Shown here one piece after another: positions 7,619-15,258 of a stretch of DNA of 21,773 nt. Source of the stretch: Candidatus Rokuibacteriota bacterium. Lineage in GTDB: Bacteria > Methylomirabilota > Methylomirabilia > Rokubacteriales > CSP1-6. A model generated the notes under the pieces. It did not search any database, was not told where the DNA came from, and saw only the letters and a program-made list of their open reading frames with translations. The first letter of the stretch is position 1, and the number at the start of each line of letters is the position of its first letter. The DNA is taken from positions 1-21,773 of the forward strand of contig QHRS01000093.1 in NCBI GenBank assembly GCA_003221435.1. Direction: 5' to 3'. The translations under genes were made by a program, and so were the position numbers.

Positions 7619-7791
7619 GCGGTTGCCTTGTCCATCTCGATGTGAATCGTCGGCGGCTCGGTCAGCGGGTTGTAGTGCCCGATGACCTCGATGAACCGAC
7701 CGTCCCGCGGCGCGCGAGAATCCGCCACCACGACGCGGTACGTGGGCCGCCTCGTCGTTCCCGTTCGTCTCAGCCTGATATGGACCGCCAC
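7546..7791 (-). CDS. rpsP: 30S ribosomal protein S16
   Basis: 81 residues from the GTG at 7791 (read MAVHIRLRRTGTTRRPTYRV), followed by ADSRAPRDGRFIEVIGHYNP and WLKKGAQPSNTV, all diagnostic of S16. It is a normal length for the family and overlaps the end of ffh by 22 bases. In many bacteria a small KH-domain RNA-binding gene (khpA) lies between rpsP and rimM; none is present here, and the rimM frame instead runs into rpsP. Confidence 0.97.
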   Translation of the reverse strand: MAVHIRLRRTGTTRRPTYRVVVADSRAPRDGRFIEVIGHYNPLTEPPTIHIEMDKATAWLKKGAQPSNTVKHLMARAGLGK

Positions 7792-9116
7792 CCGGGGATC
7801 CCTCCTTTCTTCATCTTGCCCTCGAGGCCCTTCAGACCCCGCATCATCTTCCTGAGCTGCGCGTACTGCCGGAGCAACCGGTTGACATCCTGCGCCGTCG
7901 TGCCGCTGCCGCGCGCGATCCGCGTGCGGCGGCTGCCGTTGATGATCTGCGGGCTCAGGCGCTCGCCCGGCGTCATGGAGTTGATGATGGCTTCGAACCG
8001 TGACAGGTCCGCCTGCTCGCCGTCGAGGTCTTTCGGCAGCCCGCGGAGGGCCTTGCCGAACGGGAGCATCCCGAGGATCTGGTCGAGCGGCCCCATGTTC
8101 CGCACCTGCCTGAGCTGATCCCGGAAGTCCTCCAGCGAGAAGGTCTCCTGACGGATCTTCCGGACGAGGTCTTCCGCGGTCTGCGCGTCCACCGACGCCT
8201 GTGCCTTCTCGACGAGCGAGAGCACGTCGCCCATGCCGACGAGGCGCGAGGCGAGCCGATCGGGATGAAACGGCTCGAGCGCGTCGACCTTTTCGCCGAC
8301 GCCGACGAACGCGATCGGGCGGCCGGTGACGTGCCGGACCGAGAGCGCGGCGCCGCCGCGCGCGTCGCCGTCCGTCTTGGACAGGATGATCGCGTCGATG
8401 CCGACCGCGGCGTTGAACCGTTCCGCCACGGTCAAGGCGTCCTGACCGGTCAGCGCGTCGACGACCAGCAGGATGTGGTGCGGTCGGACCGCCGCCTTGA
8501 CGGCACGTAGCTCGTCGAGCATCACCTCGTCGATGTGAAGGCGGCCGGCGGTGTCGAGGATGACGGGGCTGAGACCTCGCTCCGCCGCCTCACGGACGGC
8601 GGTCGTGCAGATGTCGACGGACGTCTGATCGGCGTCGCCGACGACCGGGACGTTGACCTGAGTGCCGAGCGCCTTGAGCTGGTCGACCGCGGCCGGCCGG
8701 TGGACGTCGGCCGCCGCGAGCAGCGGATGGTGGCCCTGGGTGCCGAAGTACCGGGCGAGCTTTGCTGCCGTCGTCGTCTTCCCCGACCCCTGGAGCCCGA
8801 TCAGCGCGATGACCGTCGGCGGGTGGGACGCCATGGCGAGGCGGTGCCCGCTCCCGCCCAGCAGCTCGACCAGTTCGTCGTAGACGACCTTGACGACCTG
8901 CTGTCCGGGTGTCAGCGACTTGAGAACATTCTGGCCGACCGCCTTTCCCCTGACGCGATCGATGAAGGCGCGGACGACCTTGAAGTTGACGTCGGCCTCC
9001 AGCAGCGCGATCCGCACCTCGCGGAGCGCGGCCTCGATGTTCTCCTCGGTCAAGCGGCCGTGCCCGCCGACCCGATCGAGGATCGCCTGCAGACGTTCGG
9101 AGAGTGTCTCGAACAT
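7770..9116 (-). CDS. ffh: Signal recognition particle protein (SRP54 homologue)
   Basis: 448 residues, full length. The N domain is about 1-95. The GTPase G domain has the P-loop GLQGSGKTTT (107-116), ADVHRPAAVDQL, DTAGR (188-192) and SKTDGDARGG. The M domain runs from about 300 to 440 with the GPLDQILGMLPF loop and the SGTTAQDVNRLLRQY helix that binds SRP RNA. Ffh with 4.5S RNA delivers nascent membrane proteins to FtsY and SecYEG. The ATG at 9116 has no clear Shine-Dalgarno. The best promoter candidate is so close that the mRNA could be nearly leaderless. It is the first gene of the leftward block. Confidence 0.98.
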   Translation of the reverse strand: MFETLSERLQAILDRVGGHGRLTEENIEAALREVRIALLEADVNFKVVRAFIDRVRGKAVGQNVLKSLTPGQQVVKVVYDELVELLGGSGHRLAMASHPPTVIALIGLQGSGKTTTAAKLARYFGTQGHHPLLAAADVHRPAAVDQLKALGTQVNVPVVGDADQTSVDICTTAVREAAERGLSPVILDTAGRLHIDEVMLDELRAVKAAVRPHHILLVVDALTGQDALTVAERFNAAVGIDAIILSKTDGDARGGAALSVRHVTGRPIAFVGVGEKVDALEPFHPDRLASRLVGMGDVLSLVEKAQASVDAQTAEDLVRKIRQETFSLEDFRDQLRQVRNMGPLDQILGMLPFGKALRGLPKDLDGEQADLSRFEAIINSMTPGERLSPQIINGSRRTRIARGSGTTAQDVNRLLRQYAQLRKMMRGLKGLEGKMKKGGIPGWRSISG

Positions 9117-9127
9117 GCGAAGTTACT

Positions 9128-9156
9128 ACTCTACGGAAGCCGCGACGAAAACACAA
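9128..9156 (-). promoter_or_regulatory. Candidate sigma-70-type promoter for the ffh operon
   Basis: On the minus strand, TTGTGT (9156-9151) and TAGAGT (9133-9128) are separated by 17 bases. The -35 matches consensus at 3 of 6 and the -10 at 4 of 6 positions. The -10 ends 11 bases before the ffh ATG, so a start about 7 bases downstream would leave only a few untranslated bases. This is a visual match only. Confidence 0.3.
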
Positions 9157-9186
9157 CACTACCCTGTTTCGGCGTGGCGCCCAAAA

Positions 9187-9199
9187 TTGTCCTGGACAA
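9187..9199. promoter_or_regulatory. Perfect 6-1-6 palindrome TTGTCC-T-GGACAA, possible operator
   Basis: A 13-base perfect inverted repeat in the divergent ffh/TonB-receptor intergenic region. It overlaps the -35 box of the rightward promoter, where a bound repressor would block RNA polymerase. It does not resemble an AT-rich Fur box. No regulator gene lies nearby, so the binding protein is unknown. One 6-1-6 palindrome can occur by chance; its position is what makes it interesting. Confidence 0.35.
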
Positions 9200-9221
9200 C
9201 GGAGGGCACGCGGAGTATCAC
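9193..9221 (+). promoter_or_regulatory. Candidate sigma-70-type promoter for the TonB receptor operon
   Basis: TGGACA (9193-9198, 5 of 6 to TTGACA) and TATCAC (9216-9221, 4 of 6 to TATAAT) are separated by exactly 17 bases. The receptor ATG lies 34 bases after the -10, giving a leader of about 28 bases. GAGTGG (9244-9249) is a weak Shine-Dalgarno-like stretch before the ATG at 9256. The -35 box sits inside the right part of a palindrome (9187-9199). Confidence 0.45.
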
Positions 9222-9255
9222 GACGGCCACTTTCCTCACACTGAGTGGACCGGCC

Positions 9256-11273
9256 ATGAATCGGCGAGGCAGTCGACCGGACCGGGTGATCGGCGTCGTT
9301 GCGGCGCTCGTCCTGCAGGGCCTCACCACGGTGGCTGTCGCCCAGGAGCCGGCGCCGCGGGAGACGCCGGCGCGAGAGCCGCCGGCACCCTCTGAGAGCC
9401 TGGTCCTGCCGCCGCTGCTCGTCACGGCGCCGCCGCCGGTGTCGTCCTCGTCCGAGCAGTTGATCCCGGGCAAGACCTTTGAGGTGCGGCCTCAGGGAAG
9501 GCCGGCCGACGTTCTCCGACTCATCCCGGGTCTTGTGATCAGCCAGCATCAGGGGGGCGGGAAGGCCGAGCAGTATCTGCTGCGGGGGTTCGACGCCGAC
9601 CACGGGACCGACATCGCCGTCTTCGTCGACGGGCTCCCGGTCAACCTGCGAAGTCACGCCCACGGCCAGGGCTACGCCGACCTCCACTTCCTGATCCCCG
9701 AGACCGTCAAGCTCGTGGATGCACTGAAGGGGCCGTACTTCGTCGAATACGGAGACTTCGATACGGGCGGCGTCGTCAACTTCGTCACGAAAGATTTCGT
9801 GGAGGAGAACACCCTGGAGGTCGCCGGAGGGAGCTTCAACACCCAGCGCTACCTGGCGCTGATTTCTCCGACGCGGGATGCCCGTTCGAGCATCCAAACG
9901 GGTATGACCGGTTCAACATCTTCGGGAAGGCCACCGCCACGCTGGCCGAGGACATGGCTCTGTCCCTCTGGGGCTCCCACTACCGGGCCGAGTGGCGCGG
10001 CTCCGGGCAGATTCCGGAGCGCGCCGTGCGGGGGGGCCTCATCGACCGCTTCGGTTCGATCGACCCGACCGAGGGCGGCGACACCCAGCGGACCAACCTC
10101 AACCTGGACTATCGCTGGCGGGTGGCGGACAACCAGCTCTTCACCGTCCACACGTACGGCACGTACTACTCGCTGAGCCTCTTCAACAACTTCACCTTCT
10201 TCCTCGACGATCCGGCCAACGGCGACGAGATCAGCCAGCGCGACCGTCGGACGCTGGCCGGCGCGGACGCCCGGTACGAGTACAAGAGCACACCGCTCGG
10301 GGTCAACGTCACGACCACGTGCGGGTTCCAGTACCGGATCGACACCCCCCACGTCGTCCTGGCCCATGCGGCCCTGCGCGTTTTCGTCGTCGAGCAGTCG
10401 TACTCGCCCTTCCTGAAATTCGACCTGGTGCCGATCAATGGGCTGCGCTTGGGCACCGGGGCCCGGGGCGACATCTTCAACTACGACGTGAGCCAGAGAG
10501 TGAACACGACGGGGGGCGACCTCAACGGCAACGTGACCCGGTCGCGTCCGAACGTGAAGGCCAACCTCATCCTCGGCCCGTGGTACGATACCGAGCTCTT
10601 TGCGAACTTCGGCACCGGCTTCCACAGCAACGACGCCCGGGCCGTGATCCTCAACCCGGCGCTCGAAGCCCTGCCGACCGCACAAGGCTACGAGTTCGGG
10701 GCCAAGATCCGGGTGACGCCGCGTGTGGAGCTGTCCGCCACCTATTGGGCGCTCGATCTCCACAGCGAACTGGTCGTGAGCGGCGACGCGGGGACCACGG
10801 AGCCTGCGGGCTCGACCCACCGGGCGGGATGGGAGTTTGGGACCAGGATCGGGCTCCTGGACTGGCTGACTCTTTCCGGCTACGCCACCGTGACGACCAA
10901 GGCGGAATTCGACGGCACCCACAAGGCGGTCCCGCTTGCGCCGAGGCTGACCTCGCTGGCCGACCTGACCGCCCGCCTGCCCTGGGGGCTCTCCGCGAGC
11001 CTCGAGATGCGGCAGCTCGGCGACCGCTTCGCCGACGAGGACGAGCAGCAGACGGCGCGGGGCTACACGCTCTTCAACCTCACCGCCCGGTATCGCTATA
11101 AGATGCTCGAGGCGTTCATGAGCCTCGAGAACCTCTTGGACACGGAATACCGCGAGGCGCAGTTCTTCTTCACGTCGCGGCTCCCCGGCGAACCGGCGGG
11201 AGGGGTCCCCGACATCCACTTCACGCCGGGCACGCCGCGCTCGGTGCTCGGCGGGCTTGCCCTTCGTTTCTGA
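9256..11273 (+). pseudogene. TonB-dependent outer-membrane receptor, disrupted by a frameshift/short deletion
   Basis: The 5' part (9256 to about 9870) encodes a signal peptide ending near VAVAQ (residues 26-30), a TonB-box-like LLVTA (54-58) and a plug domain: PADVLRLIPGLVISQHQGG, QYLLRGFDADHGTDIAVFVD, NLRSHAHGQGYADLHF and GDFDTGGVVNFVTKD. The beta-barrel continues in a different frame from about 9861 (PFEHPNGYDRFNIFGKATAT from 9882) to the stop at 11273, ending SVLGGLALRF with the terminal aromatic of outer-membrane barrels. The original frame stops at 10176 after unrelated sequence. At the junction ISPT (first frame) and FSDA (second frame) are read from the same bases. Homologues I recall have 15-20 more residues here, so a deletion not divisible by three is likely. 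It may be real decay or an assembly error. The substrate is unknown. Confidence 0.85.
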
Positions 11274-11279
11274 AGCCGC

Positions 11280-12263
11280 GTGTCCCAGCCAGCGAAGGGC
11301 ATCACCGTGGACAGGGATGGGGGCGGACCCGCCGACGAGCATCCACCGGGCCGGCAGGTCGTCGAGCCTATGACGGCACAGGCGGTCACGGCACCTGGGG
11401 CAGTCCGGGCCTCGGGCGGCACGACCCTCGATCGCACGATCTCGCATCGGGGCTTGCCCCTCGGCGTGGTCCTCTCGGTATTGCTCCACGTCACCGCGAT
11501 CACTGTCTTGGGTGTCGTCCGCTTCAGCACTGAGCGGCCCCCGATCCTGGCCGACCTCGTCGTCCTGACATCGCTCGGCCCGACACCCGATCGCGGGCAG
11601 ACCGCGCCGGGTCAGCGCGCACGAGCACCCGTCGCGCCGGCCGCGCCGGCTCCACCACCGGCGCCCGCGGTTCCGACGTCGCCGCTCCCGCTCGAGCCCC
11701 GACCGCGCGAGACAGTGCCGGCTCCAGTATCGGAGGTCACACCACCGTCGGAGGCAAGCCCTTCGAAGGTTGAATGGCCATCCGTGCGAGTCCCCTCGTT
11801 CCAGGTCCCCCGGCTCGAGGCAGCTCCGGGAAGCCGGGCCGAGGGGCTTTCGTCGCCTACGATCGTGCCGGTCCAGGGTTCACTGACATCGGCGTCATCG
11901 ACACCGGCCAACGTGGGACCAGTGAGCCGGGCGTGGGGCGGGAAAGCGGCTGCGGTAGGGAACACGGGGGCTGGGCCGTCGATCGGCGTCTTATCGGCGC
12001 CGCGCCTCGAGCACGAGGTGAAGCCGCGGTATCCGGAAGTGGCGCGCCGGGCAGGGGTGGAAGGCACCACGCTCGTGAAGGCGTATGTCCGGGCGGACGG
12101 GTCGGTCGGTTCGGCGGAAGTCCGGCGATCGTCGGGGAATCCGGTGCTCGATGGCGCGGCACTTGATGCGATTCGCGCCGCTCGATTTGTTCCCGCCGCC
12201 CGCGGGGGATTCCCGGTGGCCGTGTGGGTCGAAGTCCCGATCCACTTCAAGCTGGAGGAGTAG
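11280..12263 (+). CDS. tonB: TonB energy transducer, membrane-anchored
   Basis: 327 residues from the GTG at 11280; the ATG at 11370 (MTAQAVTAPG) gives 297 and a more usual N-terminal tail. Neither has a clear Shine-Dalgarno. One transmembrane helix, GVVLSVLLHVTAITVLGVV (62-80), contains S66 and H70, matching the SxxxH signature of E. coli TonB (S16/H20) that couples to ExbB-ExbD. A Pro/Ala-rich periplasmic linker follows (about 105-240). The C-terminal TonB domain (about 245-327) includes KPRYPEVARRAGVEGT, VRADGSVGSAEVRRSSG and FVPAARGG. It starts 6 bases after the receptor stop, so the two form an operon. No exbB or exbD is in the window. Confidence 0.88.
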   Translation: MSQPAKGITVDRDGGGPADEHPPGRQVVEPMTAQAVTAPGAVRASGGTTLDRTISHRGLPLGVVLSVLLHVTAITVLGVVRFSTERPPILADLVVLTSLGPTPDRGQTAPGQRARAPVAPAAPAPPPAPAVPTSPLPLEPRPRETVPAPVSEVTPPSEASPSKVEWPSVRVPSFQVPRLEAAPGSRAEGLSSPTIVPVQGSLTSASSTPANVGPVSRAWGGKAAAVGNTGAGPSIGVLSAPRLEHEVKPRYPEVARRAGVEGTTLVKAYVRADGSVGSAEVRRSSGNPVLDGAALDAIRAARFVPAARGGFPVAVWVEVPIHFKLEE

Positions 12264-12319
12264 CCTCACAAGAAAACTGTTCCGGCGTTCGGTTCCGGGC
12301 AGGAATTGGGGTGACACGT

Positions 12320-12751
12320 ATGGACGCTCGGCTCAGGGCCTCTCGCGTGGCCCGCTCGTTCGTCGGCGCGTCGGCGGTGCTGCTCGTCCTTGCGACCGCG
12401 TCCCCCTCACGTGCCCAGGGCCAGGGGGACGAGCAGGTCGTCCCCCTGGCCCCGATCGATGTCACGGCGCGCTATCCGTTGACGCCTCCCGAGCCGAAGA
12501 AGGTGTCGAGGCCGCCGTATCCGGAAGCGGCCCGTCGGAGCCAGGAGCAAGGGACGGTCGATCTGGTGATCAAAGTGCTGGCGAACGGAAGCGTGGGCGA
12601 GGTCCGCGTCAAGAAGGGATCCGGCTCGCAGGTGCTCGACGACGCAGCGGCGAACGAGGCCAAGGGCTGGCAGTTCACGCCTGGCAGGCGGGGGCCCAAG
12701 TCTGTGGATGCGTGGGTGGAGATCCCCGTGAGATTCCAGTTAGTCGAGTAG
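12320..12751 (+). CDS. Small secreted TonB C-terminal-domain protein
   Basis: 143 residues from the ATG at 12320. An in-frame GTG at 12311 with AGGA 6 bases upstream would add three residues. A signal peptide (about 1-32, cleavage after SRA) has hydrophobic core VGASAVLLVLATA; there is no SxxxH anchor. A short linker holds APIDVTARYP (44-53), which resembles the TonB box of receptors. The rest is a TonB-type domain: RPPYPEAARRSQEQGTVDLV, VLANGSVGEVRVKKGSG, WQFTPGRRG and WVEIPVRFQLVE. It is clearly homologous to the C-terminus of the preceding TonB, 56 bases upstream. It should be periplasmic and free of the inner membrane unless the signal peptide stays uncut. Its role is unknown; it could be an accessory, competitor or receptor-docking partner. 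Confidence 0.85.
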   Translation: MDARLRASRVARSFVGASAVLLVLATASPSRAQGQGDEQVVPLAPIDVTARYPLTPPEPKKVSRPPYPEAARRSQEQGTVDLVIKVLANGSVGEVRVKKGSGSQVLDDAAANEAKGWQFTPGRRGPKSVDAWVEIPVRFQLVE

Positions 12752-12856
12752 GAATGGAGGCACCGGAGGCGACATCGTCCAGCCTGTCGAGAATGTCGTC
12801 GATCCGCGACGCAGAGCGCGTGAAGGAATCGTCGCGACCGGTGGCCGGTGGGGGGG

Positions 12857-12887
12857 GTCGGGGGGAGCGGCGCTCGCTCCCCCCGAC
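12857..12887. terminator. Strong GC hairpin between convergent genes, possible bidirectional terminator
   Basis: A perfect 13-base stem (12857-12869 with 12875-12887, arm GTCGGGGGGAGCG) with a 5-base loop GCGCT. It lies between the plus-strand TonB-domain gene (stop 12751) and the minus-strand lipoprotein gene (stop 12920). No T-run follows on either strand, so classical intrinsic termination is uncertain. Such a stem can still pause polymerase or protect 3' ends. A second weak hairpin, GGCCG/CGGCC (12901-12917), lies right after the lipoprotein stop. The rest of 12752-12919 shows no gene. Confidence 0.5.
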
Positions 12888-12919
12888 GTTGACTCAGATG
12901 GGCCGTTGGGAGCGGCCTG

Positions 12920-13144
12920 TTAGTTGGAGCTCGGGGTGTCCTCAGGCACTCTGAAGCGGTGCGGTCCCCCCTTCATGCAACTCTTGTATGCGGCTTCGGA
13001 TCGATCGGAGGGGACGCTCGCGGCAAACTCCACGCACTTCACGTGATCCCGATGACCCTGGGCCTCGGTGGGTTGCTCCTCCTCACAGCCGCCGAGCATC
13101 AGCGCGGCGGCGAGCAGGAGGCACGGCAATCCCAGTCTGTGCAC
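12920..13144 (-). CDS. Small lipoprotein of unknown function
   Basis: 74 residues from the GTG at 13144, preceded by GAGGAG four bases upstream, a good Shine-Dalgarno that fixes the start. Residues 1-19 are a lipoprotein signal peptide (LPCLLLAAALMLGG) with lipobox LGGC, so C20 should be lipidated. The 55-residue mature part begins CEEEQPTEAQ and has only two other cysteines, C37 (HVKCVEF) and C56 (YKSCMKGG), 19 residues apart, which could form one disulfide between two short helices. There is no Asp at +2, so outer-membrane sorting is likely by the Lol rule. It starts 19 bases after the rpe stop, at the end of the right-hand operon. I do not recognise a family. Confidence 0.75.
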   Translation of the reverse strand: MHRLGLPCLLLAAALMLGGCEEEQPTEAQGHRDHVKCVEFAASVPSDRSEAAYKSCMKGGPHRFRVPEDTPSSN

Positions 13145-13163
13145 TGGGCTCCTCGCCTCCGAG

Positions 13164-13820
13164 TCAGCCGCGCAGCTCTGCGGCACTCCGCATCTCTTTG
13201 ATGGCCGCGGCGGGGTCGGGGGCGCCGAAGATTGCGGAGCCCGCGACCACCGTTGTCGCGCCATGCGCGGCCAGGGCCTGGACGAGCCCGACCGTGATCC
13301 CGCCGTCGACGGACACGTCGACCGGTCTCTCGCCCAGCATGGTGCGCACCTGCCGCACCTTCGCAAGCGTGCTCGGGATGAACTTCTGCCCTCCGAATCC
13401 GGGGTTCACCGACATCACGAGGACCAGGTCCAGGTCGTCGAGCACACACTCGAGCGTGGAGGGATGCGTGGAGGGGTTCAGCGCCGCTCCGGCCCGCGCG
13501 TTCAGCGCGCCGATCTGGGCCAGCGTGCGCTGCAGGTGCGGGCTGGCCTCGACGTGGACCGTCACGGCGTCAGCGCCCGCTCCGATGAAGGCTTGAATGT
13601 AGCGCTCGGGCTCGACGATCATCAGGTGCACGTCGAGCGGGAGCCGCGTGCGCTTGCGGATCGCCTCGACGACCACGGGGCCGATCGTGATGTTCGGGAC
13701 GAATCGGCCATCCATGACGTCCACATGGAGCTGATCCGCGCCCGCGGCTTCGACGCGCGCGATGTCGTCAGCGAGCGCGGCGAAGTCGGCGGACAGGATC
13801 GAAGGCGCGATCTTGAGCAC
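13164..13820 (-). CDS. rpe: Ribulose-phosphate 3-epimerase
   Basis: 218 residues from the GTG at 13820 (read MLKIAPSILSADFAALADDI). It interconverts ribulose-5-phosphate and xylulose-5-phosphate in the pentose phosphate pathway. The TIM barrel has metal ligands H32, D34 (HVDVMDG), H65 (PLDVHLMI) and D172 (VSVDGGI), plus the phosphate-binding VMSVNPGFGGQKFIP. All key residues are present and the length is normal. It follows rsmB by 61 bases, an rsmB-rpe order seen in many bacteria. Confidence 0.97.
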   Translation of the reverse strand: MLKIAPSILSADFAALADDIARVEAAGADQLHVDVMDGRFVPNITIGPVVVEAIRKRTRLPLDVHLMIVEPERYIQAFIGAGADAVTVHVEASPHLQRTLAQIGALNARAGAALNPSTHPSTLECVLDDLDLVLVMSVNPGFGGQKFIPSTLAKVRQVRTMLGERPVDVSVDGGITVGLVQALAAHGATTVVAGSAIFGAPDPAAAIKEMRSAAELRG

Positions 13821-13881
13821 CGCATTTCATTGTAATACGGGATCGGCGCTTCGCGGCCTCGTCGGCTGCGCCGCGCGCCGG

Positions 13882-15258
13882 TCAGGACAGCCGCTTGCCG
13901 GTCGTCGCGGGAACGAGCTGCGAGCGGCGGAGGCGGACAGCGGTGAAGCCGTCGGTGCCGTGGCGGTGAGGGAGGCAGCGGAGCGCGCCGGTCGCGTCGA
14001 GCGGGATCGGCGTGTCGACCGGCGGATCGACGCGGAAGGCCGGCTGCGCCGCGAGAAAGTCGCGTGTGACGTCGTCGTTTTCCTCGGGCTCGAGCGAGCA
14101 GGTCGCGTAGACGAGCCAGCCGCCCGGCTTCACCATCGTCGCGGACGCGGCGAGGATCTGCTGCTGTCGTGCCCTGGCGCGGTCGAGGTCCTCGGGCGCT
14201 CTCCGCCACTTCACGTCGGGGTTGCGCCTTAGCACGCCGAGGTTCGAGCACGGCGCATCGACGAGGACGCGATCGCAGGCGGCAAGGAAGCCGCGGGCCA
14301 GCTCCTCGACAGGTCCCGCGTGGGGCTCGATCCAGTCGAGACCGAGCCGCAGAGCTGCCTCCGAGAGCAGCGCCAGCCGCTGGGGCTGGGGGTCGAAGGC
14401 GATGACGCGCCCCGGACGTTCCATCAGCGCCGCGAGGTGAGTCGTCTTCGTGCCGGGCGCGGCGCAGACATCCGCGACCGTCTCGCCCGGGCGCGGCTCG
14501 AGCAGTCGGGCCACGAGCATCGAGGCCTCGTCCTGCGGCACCACGTCCCCGGCGGCGAACGCCTTCCATGCACCCGGGCGGGCTCCGTGCTCGACGCTGA
14601 GCCCCTCCGGCGCGTAGCGCGTCCGCGACGCGCTCAGGCCTTCTTCCTCCCGGAGCCGCTGCTGAGCCTGCTCTGGCGTTGTCCGGGCGGTGTTCACGCG
14701 GACCGTGAGCGGCGGCCGGTCGTTCATCGCGAGCATCAGGCGCTCGGCGTCCTCGGTGCCGTAGCGCTCGACCCATCGGGCGGCAAGCCACGTCGGAAAC
14801 GAGCAGCGGACCGCGAGGGCGTCGATCGGGTCCTTCGGCAGGACCGGGCGGCGCTCGCGCACGCCGCGACGGGCGAACGCGCGCAGGACCGCGTTGACGA
14901 ACTCCGGCACACCGGGCTTCTCGCGTCGCTTGGCCAGCGCGACCGCGTCGTTGACGGCCGCCCAGGCCGGAACGCGTTCGAGGAACACGAGCTGGTAGGC
15001 GGTCAACCGGAGGAGCGTGAGCACGCGCGAGTCCAGGCGATCGATACGGCGTTTGCAATGCGGCGCCAGCAGCGCGTCGAGGTAGCGGCGCCACCGCAGC
15101 ACGCCGAGGGTGAGCTCGGTGGCGAGCGCGGCATCGCGGGCTGACAGGCCCGCGCGGTCGATTTCCGCGTCGAGCGCGATATCGGCGAACGCCTGATCGG
15201 TCTCGACGCGCTCGAGAACCCGGGCCGCCGCGCGGCGGGCCGGCGAGACCCCGCTCAC
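13882..15258 (-). CDS. rsmB: 16S rRNA (cytosine-967 C5)-methyltransferase RsmB (Sun/Fmu)
   Basis: 458 residues from the GTG at 15258, whose GTGA overlaps the fmt stop. The N-terminal NusB-like helical domain (about 6-130) has ELTLGVLRWRRYLDALLAPH and NAVLRAFARRG. The SAM methyltransferase domain carries CAAPGTKT (265-272), DAPCSNLG with C337, and TCSLEPEEN with C387; these are the release and catalytic cysteines of the RsmB/NOL1 family. It methylates C967 (E. coli numbering) of 16S rRNA. A longer in-frame reading upstream lies inside fmt and is not supported. The def-fmt-rsmB order is the common one. Confidence 0.96.
   Translation of the reverse strand: MSGVSPARRAAARVLERVETDQAFADIALDAEIDRAGLSARDAALATELTLGVLRWRRYLDALLAPHCKRRIDRLDSRVLTLLRLTAYQLVFLERVPAWAAVNDAVALAKRREKPGVPEFVNAVLRAFARRGVRERRPVLPKDPIDALAVRCSFPTWLAARWVERYGTEDAERLMLAMNDRPPLTVRVNTARTTPEQAQQRLREEEGLSASRTRYAPEGLSVEHGARPGAWKAFAAGDVVPQDEASMLVARLLEPRPGETVADVCAAPGTKTTHLAALMERPGRVIAFDPQPQRLALLSEAALRLGLDWIEPHAGPVEELARGFLAACDRVLVDAPCSNLGVLRRNPDVKWRRAPEDLDRARARQQQILAASATMVKPGGWLVYATCSLEPEENDDVTRDFLAAQPAFRVDPPVDTPIPLDATGALRCLPHRHGTDGFTAVRLRRSQLVPATTGKRLS

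Noticed and set aside
9870..10176. Programmed frameshifting as an explanation for the two-frame receptor
   Set aside because: There is no slippery heptamer at the junction, and a segment seems to be missing compared with remembered homologues. Decay or assembly error is simpler.
9849..11489. A 546-codon open frame on the minus strand opposite the receptor and TonB start
   Set aside because: It reads as low-complexity Arg/Val/Glu-rich sequence with no family motif, antisense to a clear beta-barrel coding frame. High GC creates many such long shadow frames.
9256..12751. Receptor/TonB genes as a recent mobile island
   Set aside because: Base composition looks like the neighbours, and I see no integrase, transposase, tRNA or flanking direct repeats.
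12850..12865. G-quadruplex from the G8 and G6 runs
   Set aside because: Only two long G runs are present. A three-tier quadruplex would need further runs, and the 13-bp hairpin is the stronger structure.
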